Origin: Bacteroidota bacterium | GTDB taxonomy: Bacteria; Bacteroidota; Bacteroidia; JACCXN01 | DNA: 64,000 nt | Direction: 5' to 3' | NCBI GenBank assembly: GCA_013696965.1 | Contig: JACCXN010000093.1 | Location: 57,760 to 121,759, forward strand | Shown: positions 8,044 through 17,645 of the stretch, one piece after another | Position numbering within the stretch: the stretch's first letter is position 1 | How the letters are laid out: each line of letters starts with the position of its first letter | Program-made: the position numbers and the translations under genes | Notes under the pieces: model-generated | Databases searched by the model: none | Told to the model about the DNA's origin: nothing | What the model saw: the letters and a program-made list of their open reading frames with translations, nothing else

Positions 8044-9573
8044 ATGGAACATTCAAAGGTCATAGCCATTTTAAATGAAATCGAGGAGAGGTTTCCTGTA
8101 AACAGCTGGAAGGCGAGTGAATTTCATGTATGGCCCCTTATCAGGATCGAAATTGCCATGAAGCTTTATTCCCTTTTTAAACCTTCGGCAAATCCTGAAA
8201 AGATCAATAATGTTGCACAGAAACCATTAGTTGGTCCCGGTTTTTTTAACAAGTTGAAAAGTATAAGTAATTGGGAAAATCGTAGTTTAAAACATAAGTT
8301 AGATGATTTTAAAATGCGCTTTCAATTAAAATCAAATGCCAAGGTCCTTTTTTTAAGTTTTGCAGCAAGTAGAGTTGAATTTAATGGATCTGCATTCAAT
8401 AAACAGGTCGACCCAATAATAAATTACCTGAATAATTCAGAAATTAACTCTTTATTGCTTGAGCTAAAATACAATATTCAACAAAATATTGATCCAAGCA
8501 ATAAAAACCAGTGCATTTGTATTGATCAGCATATGCGGTTTTATCTTTGGAATAACCGTTCAATTGACTTGGACGCTCTTTATCTTGATGGCTATGAAGA
8601 GTTTATGGATTTTTTGGAACAAAGGGTTGGGTTGAAATTTGATGATTTAAGGGGAGAAAATTTGAGAATAAAAATTAAGAATTTCATTCTCCTGATAGCA
8701 TATTTTAAAGAAATTTTGTTGAGGAATAAAACCAAACTTTCATTTGTTACCTGCTATTATGCAATGCCATGCATGGCTTTAAGTGCAGCTTCAAAAACCC
8801 TTGGGATACCTTGTGTGGATATACAACATGGGTTACAGGTAAATCATGCAGCTTACACAAAATGGAGTAAAGTACCTGTGGATGGTTATAGTGCCCTTCC
8901 TTCCATGTTTTGGTGCTGGAGCCATATAGAGACAAAAATTATTATGGATTGGGCAAAGGGTACGAATGGAAAACATAAAGCAGTTATTGCAGGCAATACA
9001 TGGAATGAAATTTGGCAGGATGAGGCTTTGAGTAAGGGAAGTTACATTGAAAGTTTGGAGAGGACTAATCCAACCGGCAAAAGCTTTAACATACTCTATA
9101 CCATGCAGCCTTTAAATGATGCATTGCCGGATTTTTTTATGCAAGCAATAAAACGATCACCAGCAGATTGGAAATGGTGGATCAGGATTCACCCCAGGCA
9201 AATTAACGATATTGAAAAGATTAAAAAGTTGCTTGAACAGGGTTGTGGATTTGAAAAAGTTGAATTGAAAATGGCCTCTGAATTTCCTTTGCCCGTTTTG
9301 CTTCAGCACACTGATATACATATCACTCTTTTTTCAAGTGTGGTTATAGAAGCTGCAGATTTTGGAGTGCCTTCTATTATTATGCACAAGAATGGCCTTG
9401 AAATATTTAATTCTGAAATTGAATCTGGTTATGCTGTTTATGAACCAGGAGATTCAACAAAATTAATAGGGGTAATTGAGCATCTTAAATTAATGAAAAT
9501 TTCCGGTCTTGGAAATAGAAAGACCTCCTCTTTTCGTCCATGCATGGATGAACTGATAAGGCAAATGGTATAA
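8044..9573 (+). CDS. Putative GT-B-fold surface-polysaccharide transferase, possibly for the nonulosonic acid
   Basis: I do not recognise a precise family. The protein has 509 residues, is soluble and looks two-domain. Residues near 250-275 read TLGIPCVDIQHGLQVNHAAY, a D.QHG pattern seen in capsule and polyol-phosphate transferases of GT-B fold. The C-terminal half has the alternating beta/alpha segments ILYTMQPLND, WWIRIHPRQ and THITLFSSVVIEAADFGVPSIIMH, where the last resembles the nucleotide-sugar binding end of GT-B enzymes. The gene begins four bases after the nonulosonate synthase gene, so a role in transferring the CMP-activated sugar is a reasonable but unproven inference. Confidence 0.6.
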   Translation: MEHSKVIAILNEIEERFPVNSWKASEFHVWPLIRIEIAMKLYSLFKPSANPEKINNVAQKPLVGPGFFNKLKSISNWENRSLKHKLDDFKMRFQLKSNAKVLFLSFAASRVEFNGSAFNKQVDPIINYLNNSEINSLLLELKYNIQQNIDPSNKNQCICIDQHMRFYLWNNRSIDLDALYLDGYEEFMDFLEQRVGLKFDDLRGENLRIKIKNFILLIAYFKEILLRNKTKLSFVTCYYAMPCMALSAASKTLGIPCVDIQHGLQVNHAAYTKWSKVPVDGYSALPSMFWCWSHIETKIIMDWAKGTNGKHKAVIAGNTWNEIWQDEALSKGSYIESLERTNPTGKSFNILYTMQPLNDALPDFFMQAIKRSPADWKWWIRIHPRQINDIEKIKKLLEQGCGFEKVELKMASEFPLPVLLQHTDIHITLFSSVVIEAADFGVPSIIMHKNGLEIFNSEIESGYAVYEPGDSTKLIGVIEHLKLMKISGLGNRKTSSFRPCMDELIRQMV

Positions 9574-9590
9574 ATTTATAATGATTTGCA

Positions 9591-10268
9591 ATGAAACGAT
9601 TATTTTCTTTATTGAATCCTAAGAAGAAAAAATTTAGCAATGAAAACTTATCTTCTGATTCCATGATTAGTGAAAAAGCGGAAATTGATTCCTGCAGTTT
9701 TTCAGGTAAGGTAAGAATAGGAGATTTTTGCAGGTTATTTAATGTGTCTTTAAGCGGAAATATATTAATCGGAAAGAATACCAGCATTTTTGGACCAAAT
9801 ACGGATATTTACAGTGTTCATAACAAGGTTGAAATTGGAAATTTCTGTTCCATTGCAAGAAATGTTAGCATACAGGAGTTTAACCATAACTATGAGCGTT
9901 GCTCCACCTACTTTATTTTCAAAAATGTTTTTAAAGAAAAAAATATTATTTCAGATACAGTTTCCAAAGGTGATATTAAGATTGGACATGATGTTTGGAT
10001 TGGTACACAGAGTGTAATTCTTTCTGGTTCAATTATTGGAAATGGAGCTGTAATTGCTGCAAATAGTGTAATAACCGGTGATATTCCTCCATATTCAATT
10101 GTAGGAGGTACACCTGCGAGGGTATTGAAATATAGGTTTTCAGATGATATTATTCAGGCTCTTCAAAAGATTGAATGGTGGAATTGGGACCATGAAAAAA
10201 TAAAAAGAAACAGAGATTTTTTTGAATCACCCATGAATATGAAAAAGATAATCAACGTTGTTTCTTAA
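9591..10268 (+). CDS. CatB-type hexapeptide-repeat O-acetyltransferase
   Basis: Left-handed beta-helix acyltransferase of the xenobiotic/CatB-related group; in polysaccharide loci these usually acetylate a sugar from acetyl-CoA. Hexapeptide-like repeats run through SGKVRIGDFCRLFNVSLSG, VEIGNFCSIARNVSI and IKIGHDVWIGTQSVILSGSIIGNGAVIAANSVITG. They are followed by the typical PPYSIVGGTPARVLKYRF and a C-terminal WWNWDHEKI. A His-containing FNHNYER segment sits where the catalytic loop is expected. The length of 225 residues fits. Its position between the putative transferase and a GT2 gene suggests it decorates the same repeat unit. Confidence 0.85.
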   Translation: MKRLFSLLNPKKKKFSNENLSSDSMISEKAEIDSCSFSGKVRIGDFCRLFNVSLSGNILIGKNTSIFGPNTDIYSVHNKVEIGNFCSIARNVSIQEFNHNYERCSTYFIFKNVFKEKNIISDTVSKGDIKIGHDVWIGTQSVILSGSIIGNGAVIAANSVITGDIPPYSIVGGTPARVLKYRFSDDIIQALQKIEWWNWDHEKIKRNRDFFESPMNMKKIINVVS

Positions 10269-10282
10269 ATTAATGTAATTAA

Positions 10283-11524
10283 ATGCAGGAAAAACAAGCA
10301 AATATTGCCGTAGTTGTCGTTGCTTATAATAGGGAAGTGGCATTAGAAAGAATTCTTAATTCATTAGCCATTGCTAATTATGATGGATTTGCCAATATTC
10401 CTTTAATAATAAGTATCGATAAAAGCGAAACAGATGCCATTGAAAAAATTGCAAAGTCATTCAATTGGTTGTTTGGGAAAAAAAAAATCATTGTTCACAA
10501 TGAAAACTTAGGTTTAAAAAATCACATTATAAGTTGCGGCGATCTTACTTCCACTTATGAAAATGTAATAGTACTGGAAGACGATCTTTATGTTTCACCC
10601 TATTTCTACGATTATGCCTATCAGGCTCGGGAATTTTATAAAAATGATGAAAACGTAGCAGGAATTTCCCTTTATTCAATTGATTGTAATGATCATGCTG
10701 TTTTACCTTTTATTCCAATTGCTGACGGGTTTGATAATTTTTTTATGCAGGTTCCTTCATCTCTTGGGCAAATGTGGACAAAAAAACAATGGCATGAATT
10801 TAAAAAGTTTTATGATTCTGATAATGTTACAATCACCCATGAAGATATTATTCCGGATAAGGTTATTGCATGGGGGGAAAGCTCCTGGAAAAAATATTTT
10901 TATAAGTATTTAGTGAACTTCAATAAATTTTTTGTTTATCCCAGGGTTTCATTTACTACCAATTTCGGTGATCCAGGCACGCATTTTATCCTCGAAACTA
11001 AAAGGTTCCAGGTAAACATTTGTATGAATACCAGAACCTATAATTTCAGCAGATTAAGTGAGGCATTAGCCCAGTATGATTGTTTTCATGAGTTAATGCC
11101 TGAAATAATAAAGAAAATGAATCCACAATTAGGTGAATATGATTTTACCTGTGATTTGTATGGCGAGAAAAACTTAGGCAAAATAAATAATGAATTTATT
11201 ATTTCTATCAGGGATTGCAATTCTCCTTTAAAATCGTTTTCTTGCGGTATGATTCCTCAAGAATTAAATATTGCCCTTGCTATTGATGGAGATTATTTTT
11301 CATTGGGTAAAACAATACATTTCAATAAACAATTTGATCAAATTCATCCCAAAAGGTTAAAATTAACAACTTTCAGTAAAATAAGTACTTTTATCATCAG
11401 GCATAAAGCGTACAATGATGCAGAAAAAAATTTTAAAAATTCAATATCCTATAAAGTTTCCCGCCTGATTTTATTTCCATTATTAATTCTCAAAAAACTG
11501 AAGATAGTTTTAATGAGCAAATAG
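10283..11524 (+). CDS. GT-A family glycosyltransferase (GT2-like)
   Basis: Nucleotide-sugar-dependent glycosyltransferase with an N-terminal GT-A domain: ANIAVVVVAYNREVALERILNSL at the start, LIISIDKSE near residue 45 and the metal-binding acidic motif VIVLEDDLYVSPYF near 100. The C-terminal third (residues 290-413) has no feature I recognise and ends in a hydrophobic, basic stretch (LILFPLLILKKLKIVLMSK) that could be a membrane-association helix. Donor and acceptor are unknown. Neighbours are an acetyltransferase gene upstream and a secreted-protein gene 11 bases downstream. Confidence 0.82.
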   Translation: MQEKQANIAVVVVAYNREVALERILNSLAIANYDGFANIPLIISIDKSETDAIEKIAKSFNWLFGKKKIIVHNENLGLKNHIISCGDLTSTYENVIVLEDDLYVSPYFYDYAYQAREFYKNDENVAGISLYSIDCNDHAVLPFIPIADGFDNFFMQVPSSLGQMWTKKQWHEFKKFYDSDNVTITHEDIIPDKVIAWGESSWKKYFYKYLVNFNKFFVYPRVSFTTNFGDPGTHFILETKRFQVNICMNTRTYNFSRLSEALAQYDCFHELMPEIIKKMNPQLGEYDFTCDLYGEKNLGKINNEFIISIRDCNSPLKSFSCGMIPQELNIALAIDGDYFSLGKTIHFNKQFDQIHPKRLKLTTFSKISTFIIRHKAYNDAEKNFKNSISYKVSRLILFPLLILKKLKIVLMSK

Positions 11525-11535
11525 GTTAGAAAATT

Positions 11536-13611
11536 ATGAATATTAAAATAAATTTAATTTTTTGTTTTTTGTTATTTTTCCTTAATAACTCTTTTGCTCA
11601 AAAATGGCAATGGGTAGAAAAGATAGGATTAAGTGGTTCCGGAAACAATCATGCTTATGATCTTGTTCTTGATTCAGAATCAAATATTTTTGTTGTGGGC
11701 AGAGTAAAAAATTCAGCAACTTTTGGTTCAGGCTCAAATGCTGTAAGCCCTGCTTTTTATGGCGACCGAGATATTTTTGTTGCTAAATATGATAAAAATG
11801 GAAATTTAAAATGGGCAAATAGGTCTGGCAGTGCAAGTGCTGAATGGGCAAATGGAATTGCAGTTGATAAAAAAGGGAATTGTTATGCCACAGGGGTTTT
11901 TCGTTCTAATTGTGCATTCGGTTCCACTGTTGTAAATGCAATTGGCAATTCCGATGCTTTTGTAATAAAATACGATTCTCTTGGAAATATTGTTTGGTTA
12001 AAGCAAGCAGGCGGCTCTTCAGCAGGTGTAACCGCTGAAAGTGTCGCAGTTGATTCATTGGGAAATGTATACATTACAGGAAAGTTTTCTTATACTGTTT
12101 CATTTGATACAATAGTACTGACAAGTAATTCCAATTCGGCTGATATTTTTCTTGCTAAATATGATTCATTAGGAAATTGCCTATGGGTTCAACAATATGG
12201 AGGATCGGGAGACGATACCGGAAATGCAATAAAAATAGATTTAAATGGTAATGTAATTTTTACCGGACATTTTTCAGGAACAGCGACTTTTGATATTACT
12301 GCATTATCAAGTTTTGGAGGGTGGGATATTTTTCTATCGAAAATTAATTCTGACGGAGTTTTACAATGGGTAAAAAATATCGGTGGTTCAGGAACAGATG
12401 AAGGTTATGAATTAGAATGCGATTTATTCAATAATTATTACCTCACAGGATATGTAGGCTCAAGAATGCATTTTTCAAAGCATAATTCTTCTGGAATACA
12501 AATATGGAATAAATCATTCACTGGAACCGGAACAAGTCGTGGTTTAGGAATCTCCATTGATAAGTCAGGAAGCAGTTTTATTACTGGGTACTTTAATGGT
12601 CCCACTGCTTTTGACACAAATATTTCATACTCACCAATGGGAACTCAGGATATTTTTGTTGCAAAATATGATAGTTCATCTTCATTGGTTTGGTTCAAAC
12701 ACGTTCAAAATACAATTATTGCAGGCATTATTCCAACTGGAGCAGCCATTTCAGTTGACACTTTGGGATTTGCCTATGTGACAGGGGATTTTTTATCAAC
12801 TGCTTCTTTTGATACTATTTCAAGGACTGCTTCTGGTACTAGTTCTGATGTTTTTATAGGTAAAATTTCTCCATATTTTAAAGCTGAGGTTTCAGTAAAT
12901 TCTCAGACTTTTTGTGCTGGTGCTAACATATCTTTTTCAGGGCCCCAACCTAAAGCCTATTCCTCGGAATTTTCCTGGCAATGGAGTTTCCCAGGTGGCG
13001 TACCTAATTCTTCGAATGTTTCTAACCCTATCGTTCAATATAACTCAATTGGCAATTATGATGTAACATTAATTGCCTATAACGGTTTTGAATATGATAC
13101 ACTCTCTTTAGCAAATTTTATTACAATTTCTTCTGCACCTGTTGTTTCATTGGGCAATGATACCTCATTATGCCAGGGAGCATCCATTGAGTTGACCACC
13201 GACCCTGTTTTTCAAGAATACCTTTGGTCAGATGGGTCAACTTCCTCCTCTTTAACCGTAACCTCACAGGGTGAATATTATGTTGTTGTTGACGGTTCAG
13301 GATGTGCAGGTTCCGATACTGTTAATATTACTATTGATGTTTGTTTGGATATTGCTGAATTGGGAACAAAAGAAACAATTTCTGTCTTCCCTAATCCGTT
13401 TACTAATCATGTAAGTTTTGTTGTTAACCTAACTTTAGAATCAAATCCTGAGTTGTCTATTTACGACATGTATGGTAAGTTACATCTAAAATCTACGATT
13501 AAGAATACCATTGAAAATGTTAACACAGATTTTTTACCTACAGGAATTTACTTTTATCGAATTTCAGTATCCGAATCAGAAGGATATTCGGGCAAAATTA
13601 TAAAAAGATAG
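11536..13611 (+). CDS. T9SS-secreted beta-propeller (SBBP-like) and PKD-domain protein
   Basis: A secreted protein of 691 residues. Residues 1-21 are a signal peptide ending FAQ. Residues 25-450 consist of about eight repeats with the pattern DIFVAKYD..GNLKWA..GGSG.D.G.AI..D..GNVYITG.F, as in SBBP-type beta-propellers. A PKD-like domain follows (FSWQWSFPGG through NPIVQYNSIGNYDVTLIAYN), then an Ig-like segment (SLGNDTSLCQGASIELTT...). The end is a type IX secretion sorting domain (SVFPNPFTNHVSF...LPTGIYFYRISVSESEGYSGKIIKR). The protein should therefore be exported through T9SS and anchored on or released from the cell. Its placement between glycosyltransferase genes is unusual; it might be attached to, or interact with, the polysaccharide built by the cluster. 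Confidence 0.88.
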   Translation: MNIKINLIFCFLLFFLNNSFAQKWQWVEKIGLSGSGNNHAYDLVLDSESNIFVVGRVKNSATFGSGSNAVSPAFYGDRDIFVAKYDKNGNLKWANRSGSASAEWANGIAVDKKGNCYATGVFRSNCAFGSTVVNAIGNSDAFVIKYDSLGNIVWLKQAGGSSAGVTAESVAVDSLGNVYITGKFSYTVSFDTIVLTSNSNSADIFLAKYDSLGNCLWVQQYGGSGDDTGNAIKIDLNGNVIFTGHFSGTATFDITALSSFGGWDIFLSKINSDGVLQWVKNIGGSGTDEGYELECDLFNNYYLTGYVGSRMHFSKHNSSGIQIWNKSFTGTGTSRGLGISIDKSGSSFITGYFNGPTAFDTNISYSPMGTQDIFVAKYDSSSSLVWFKHVQNTIIAGIIPTGAAISVDTLGFAYVTGDFLSTASFDTISRTASGTSSDVFIGKISPYFKAEVSVNSQTFCAGANISFSGPQPKAYSSEFSWQWSFPGGVPNSSNVSNPIVQYNSIGNYDVTLIAYNGFEYDTLSLANFITISSAPVVSLGNDTSLCQGASIELTTDPVFQEYLWSDGSTSSSLTVTSQGEYYVVVDGSGCAGSDTVNITIDVCLDIAELGTKETISVFPNPFTNHVSFVVNLTLESNPELSIYDMYGKLHLKSTIKNTIENVNTDFLPTGIYFYRISVSESEGYSGKIIKR

Positions 13612-13634
13612 TAAATACAATTCAATACTCAATA

Positions 13635-14666
13635 ATGTCCACACCTTTTCCTAAAGCAGATATTACTGTGTTAATGCCTGTATATAACGCTGCGGATTAT
13701 TTGGTAGATGCTATTGACAGCATTTTAAATCAAACCTTCATAAATTTTGAATTTATAATTATTAATGATGGATCTGAGGATGCTTCAGAAGAAATTATTT
13801 TATCCTATAATGATGAGAGAATTAAATACAGCAAAAATCAAAAAAATAAAGGTATAGTTGCTACTTTAAACAAAGGAATAGATTTGGCAATTGGCAAATA
13901 TATTGTCCGAATGGATGCTGATGATATTGCCATTTCTGATCGTATACAGGTGCAAAAAGAATTAATGGATGCTTTTCCCCGTGTTGGTGTTTCAAGTGGT
14001 TACATAAAATTGTTTGGCAATGACAATAGTATTTGGAAAGTTCCTTTGTCCAATGATGAAATAAAAGCCACCTTGTTATTCGATAGTCCCATTTGCCATC
14101 CTGCTTCAATAATTAGAACATCTGTTCTAAGAGAACATTGTTTACATTATAAAACGACATTCCCTCATATGGAAGACATTGATTTATGGTATAGAATGAA
14201 AGATTTAACGGAATTTGCTAACATTGATAAAATTCTGCTTTATTACAGGTATGAAAATCAAAATATCACATTAAAAAACAAAGCCACTAAAATTGAAAGA
14301 ACAAATCAAAGAAATAGATTAGTACTGAATGATTTGGGTATGAATCCCAGTCAAAAAGAACTAGATTTACATTTTGGTTTCAAAAGCAATTCACTTGAGG
14401 TAAATAATGAAAATGTAATTTTGTACAAAAAATGGTTAAAAAATTTAAAAAGTGTCAATAAAGAAAAAAAAGTGTATCCTGTAATCGGGTTAGAAAATGT
14501 TATAGCAAGAAAGTGGGAACAAGTGTTTTTTAAACTTCCTCCCTATGGTATTTGGGTGATATGGACATATTTTAAAAATTCAGACAAAATTTATTTAAAA
14601 CATTTAAATTATCTTTTAAAATATACTTTTAATATAATAGTGACAAACAAAAGCAACCTGAAATAA
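13635..14666 (+). CDS. Glycosyltransferase family 2
   Basis: Classical inverting GT2 enzyme. The N-terminus reads ADITVLMPVYNAADYLVDAIDSILNQTF, followed by FIIINDGSEDAS near residue 45 and the DxD-type motif YIVRMDADDIA near 95. Later come CHPASIIRTSVLRE and EDIDLWYRM, matching the acceptor/catalytic ED motif. The C-terminal 100 residues are less conserved, with a tryptophan-rich segment that may lie at the membrane. The start at 13635 follows the T9SS protein gene by 23 bases. The sugar transferred cannot be told from sequence. Confidence 0.88.
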   Translation: MSTPFPKADITVLMPVYNAADYLVDAIDSILNQTFINFEFIIINDGSEDASEEIILSYNDERIKYSKNQKNKGIVATLNKGIDLAIGKYIVRMDADDIAISDRIQVQKELMDAFPRVGVSSGYIKLFGNDNSIWKVPLSNDEIKATLLFDSPICHPASIIRTSVLREHCLHYKTTFPHMEDIDLWYRMKDLTEFANIDKILLYYRYENQNITLKNKATKIERTNQRNRLVLNDLGMNPSQKELDLHFGFKSNSLEVNNENVILYKKWLKNLKSVNKEKKVYPVIGLENVIARKWEQVFFKLPPYGIWVIWTYFKNSDKIYLKHLNYLLKYTFNIIVTNKSNLK

Positions 14667-14696
14667 TTATTTTTCAGGTGTTTTTAAATAGAAAAA

Positions 14697-15641
14697 ATGA
14701 TTTCAGTAAGATTAGCAAAAAATTATGCATATCCGGATATTCTTAGGCAAACTCCCGGTAATGCAGGTGTTTGGAAAGATATTGAATTTACTTTTGAACC
14801 CCTTAATGAATGCGATTATCTAATTGTATTTAATTTACCATTACAGGATATTGTTGTAAAGGTTAAGGAAAATGGAACTTGGCTTTTTGTGCAGGAACCC
14901 CCCTATTTAAGAAATAATTACCTGAAAAATTACTTTCCATTATTTGATATTGTGTACAGCCATTTTGAATCAAAAAACAATATTAAAAATACAACTACAT
15001 TACCTTGGCATATTAATAAAACCTTTGATGAACTCGTTGCATTAAAAAAAGATGATTTAGTTGCAAAGAATAATAGCGTGAGTTGGATTACAAGTTCCAG
15101 TAATGTTAATCCCGGACATGAACCCAGGTTGAATTTTTTAAAATTTTTGAAAGAACACGAAAATGAACTTGATTTAACACTTTTAGGTAGAGGATTTCAA
15201 GAAATAGAGGATAAATTTGATGGCATTTATCCTTCAAAATATTCCATTGCCATTGAAAACTATACTGATTATGATTATTTTACTGAAAAAATTGCAGATG
15301 TTTTTCTTTCCTGGTCAATGCCAATTTATTACGGCTGTAAAAATATCGTCAAATATTTTCCGCCAGATTCAATGATTCTCATAGATATCCGCAAACCAGA
15401 GGAGGCATTAACTATTATTAAGAAAGCAATTGCTCAGGATAAATGGAAAAAAAATTTAAATGAAATTGAAAAAGCAAGAAATTTAATTCTTTATGAATAC
15501 CAATTTTTTCCATTTGTATACAATAAAATAAAAAAAGACCTGCTTTTTAATACTAAACCTAAAATAAAAATTAAGAAAGTTTCTAAGAATCCTTGGAAAC
15601 AATTTAAAATTTTAAATTTTTTAAAATGTTTCAAATCATGA
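14697..15641 (+). CDS. GT10-like (alpha-1,3-fucosyltransferase family) glycosyltransferase
   Basis: The C-terminal half carries the signature of family GT10: YPSKYSIAIENYTDYDYFTEKIADVFLSWSMPIYYGCKNI, equivalent to the alpha-1,3-fucosyltransferase motif (YKF..afENs...dY.TEK...a...g.vPvy.G). GT10 enzymes usually move fucose from GDP-fucose to GlcNAc-containing acceptors. No GDP-fucose pathway gene is visible in the window. The protein has 314 residues, is soluble and lacks a signal or long hydrophobic segment. Its end overlaps the next gene by 16 bases. Confidence 0.8.
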   Translation: MISVRLAKNYAYPDILRQTPGNAGVWKDIEFTFEPLNECDYLIVFNLPLQDIVVKVKENGTWLFVQEPPYLRNNYLKNYFPLFDIVYSHFESKNNIKNTTTLPWHINKTFDELVALKKDDLVAKNNSVSWITSSSNVNPGHEPRLNFLKFLKEHENELDLTLLGRGFQEIEDKFDGIYPSKYSIAIENYTDYDYFTEKIADVFLSWSMPIYYGCKNIVKYFPPDSMILIDIRKPEEALTIIKKAIAQDKWKKNLNEIEKARNLILYEYQFFPFVYNKIKKDLLFNTKPKIKIKKVSKNPWKQFKILNFLKCFKS

Positions 15642-16267
15642 GTCCTATACAATCTTTTAATTTCTTAATGAAATTAAATTTGATTGATAGTTTTTTTATA
15701 AAGATTTTTCGTAAAAGTGTTGGTTCCATTAATATGTATAAAAATTCTTCATGTTCTTTTCATAAAGAAGGAAAAATTATAGTTAAAAACGGAACCTTTC
15801 ACTTTAATAGATCCTGGGTAAAAAAAGATCCTTTCCCGTCTTTACTTGCAGTAAGAAAAGATGCAACAATAATAGTAAATAACACTTTTTCTATCTTTTC
15901 GGGTTCCAAAGTATATGTTAATGAAAATGCGACATTAATTTTGGGTTCAGGTTATATCAATAGCAACCTTAACCTGAGTTGTTTTGAAAAAATTGAAATA
16001 GGGGAAAACGTAGCTATCTCTGAAAACGTTTGTATTAGAGACTCAGACAATCATGAAATTTCAACTCCTTTATATAAAAAAACCCAAGCAATTAAAATTG
16101 GAAATCATGTATGGATCGGAATGAATGTAACCATTTTAAAAGGTGTTACAATTGGGGATGGTGCTGTTATTGCTGCAGGGGCTGTAGTAACAAGGAGCAT
16201 TTCTGCCAATTGCCTTGCTGCTGGTGTGCCTGCAAAGGTTATAAAGGAAAATGTATTATGGAAATAG
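15626..16267 (+). CDS. Hexapeptide-repeat acyltransferase
   Basis: Left-handed beta-helix acyltransferase (213 residues), probably acetyl-CoA dependent and acting on a sugar of this polysaccharide. Repeats run from about residue 75 on (TIIVNNTFSIFSGSKVYV, TLILGSGYINSNLNL, IEIGENVAISENVCI). The classical end is AIKIGNHVWIGMNVTILKGVTIGDGAVIAAGAVVTR, followed by ANCLAAGVPAKVIKENV, as in maltose/galactoside and serine acetyltransferase relatives. A catalytic-type His is present in RDSDNHEIS. It overlaps the GT10-like gene, indicating translational coupling. An alternative downstream start at 15638 (MSPIQ) is possible. Confidence 0.86.
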   Translation: MFQIMSPIQSFNFLMKLNLIDSFFIKIFRKSVGSINMYKNSSCSFHKEGKIIVKNGTFHFNRSWVKKDPFPSLLAVRKDATIIVNNTFSIFSGSKVYVNENATLILGSGYINSNLNLSCFEKIEIGENVAISENVCIRDSDNHEISTPLYKKTQAIKIGNHVWIGMNVTILKGVTIGDGAVIAAGAVVTRSISANCLAAGVPAKVIKENVLWK

Positions 16268-16353
16268 AAATTATTTTTTAATATGACAAACAGAATTAAA
16301 TTCAAAAGGAAAATTTCTACAGTAAAAATTTATATTACCGCATAAATTTATCA

Positions 16354-17562
16354 ATGACAAACTCTGCTCTTTACATTGTTTCTGCTTCCTACCCATTTGG
16401 AAAGGGAGAAGAATTCGTACAAAAAGAATTGGTGGAGCTTAGCAAATATTTTGATAAAATTTATTTATTTCCCCTTACTTGCCTAGGGAAGCAGCGCTGG
16501 TTACCAGATAATGTAGAATTAAATTTATCCTTGGCAAACACATCACGGCTAATAGAGAAAAAACAGTTTCTGCTTGATTTTTTTCTGCTTGCAAAAATCC
16601 TTTTACTGGAGTTAATGAATTCAGGTAAAAAGAGTTTTATACTCTCCAACATTCGTGAATTGTTTAATTCTATACTTCAAACACATAATTTGGCTAAAGT
16701 GTTTAGTACTCAAATTAAGGAAAAAAAGAATATTTATTTTTATTCTACATGGATGAACGATGGAGCATTAATGTTAGCTATTCTTAAAGAGAAGGGACTA
16801 ATTCCTCATTTTGTTTTTCGCCTTCATGGATATGATTTATTTGATGATAGAAGAAAAGGAAATTATATGCCTTTTAGGTACTTCAATTTTAAAAATGCAA
16901 GTAAAATTTTCATATTATCCAAAGCAGGATTAGAATACATAATGGCTAAAAATATTTTTCCGCAAAAATTAATATTAAGTTATTTTGGCACCTACGATCA
17001 TGGAATAAATGCATACAACAAAAATGAAATATTTACTATTGTTTCTTGTTCTAATGTTATTAGGTTAAAAAGGATTGACAAAATTATTCAAACATTATCT
17101 CATGTAGATTTTCCTCTGCACTGGATACATTTTGGGGACGGAGAGTTAATGCATGAAATAAAAAATCTTGCATTAACTTTACCTTCGCATGTCGCCTTCG
17201 AATTCAAAGGGCATACCAGCAATGAGGAAGTTTTGGAATTTTACCAAAAAAACTCCGTTAACTTGTTTATGCACCTAAGTGATACAGAGGGATTTGGTGT
17301 TGCAATTGTTGAGGCGCAAAGTTTTGGAATTCCTGCATTGGCTGTTAAAACAGGTGGAGTACCGGAAATTGTTAATGAAACAACAGGAATTTTAATTTTA
17401 TTGGATAAAAAGCCTGAACAAATTGCTGATCTTGTATATGAATTTAAGACAAGCGCTATGAATTCAAAAGAGTATCAAAAGTTAGTCAAACAACATTGGC
17501 AGTTAAATTTTGAAGCGGTAAAGAATTATGGATATTTTTATGAAAAAATTGTTGAAAACTAG
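16354..17562 (+). CDS. Glycosyltransferase family 4
   Basis: Retaining GT-B glycosyltransferase of 402 residues. The N-domain begins ALYIVSASYPFGKGEEFVQKEL; a mid-protein FRLHGYDLFDD and FILSKAGLEYI are typical of colanic-acid and O-antigen GT4 enzymes. The C-domain has IVSCSNVIRLKRIDKIIQTL, WIHFGDGELMHEIK and the donor-binding E-x7-E segment SDTEGFGVAIVEAQSFGIPALAVKTGGVPEIV. Sugar specificity is unknown. The 86-base gap upstream shows no clear promoter. Confidence 0.9.
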   Translation: MTNSALYIVSASYPFGKGEEFVQKELVELSKYFDKIYLFPLTCLGKQRWLPDNVELNLSLANTSRLIEKKQFLLDFFLLAKILLLELMNSGKKSFILSNIRELFNSILQTHNLAKVFSTQIKEKKNIYFYSTWMNDGALMLAILKEKGLIPHFVFRLHGYDLFDDRRKGNYMPFRYFNFKNASKIFILSKAGLEYIMAKNIFPQKLILSYFGTYDHGINAYNKNEIFTIVSCSNVIRLKRIDKIIQTLSHVDFPLHWIHFGDGELMHEIKNLALTLPSHVAFEFKGHTSNEEVLEFYQKNSVNLFMHLSDTEGFGVAIVEAQSFGIPALAVKTGGVPEIVNETTGILILLDKKPEQIADLVYEFKTSAMNSKEYQKLVKQHWQLNFEAVKNYGYFYEKIVEN

Positions 17563-17645
17563 ATTTTTAATAGAAATAACAAGCAATAAGTCATAAAGGT
17601 CCCAAAAAAATAGTTTATAAAACAAATACTAGTTCAGTAATTTCT

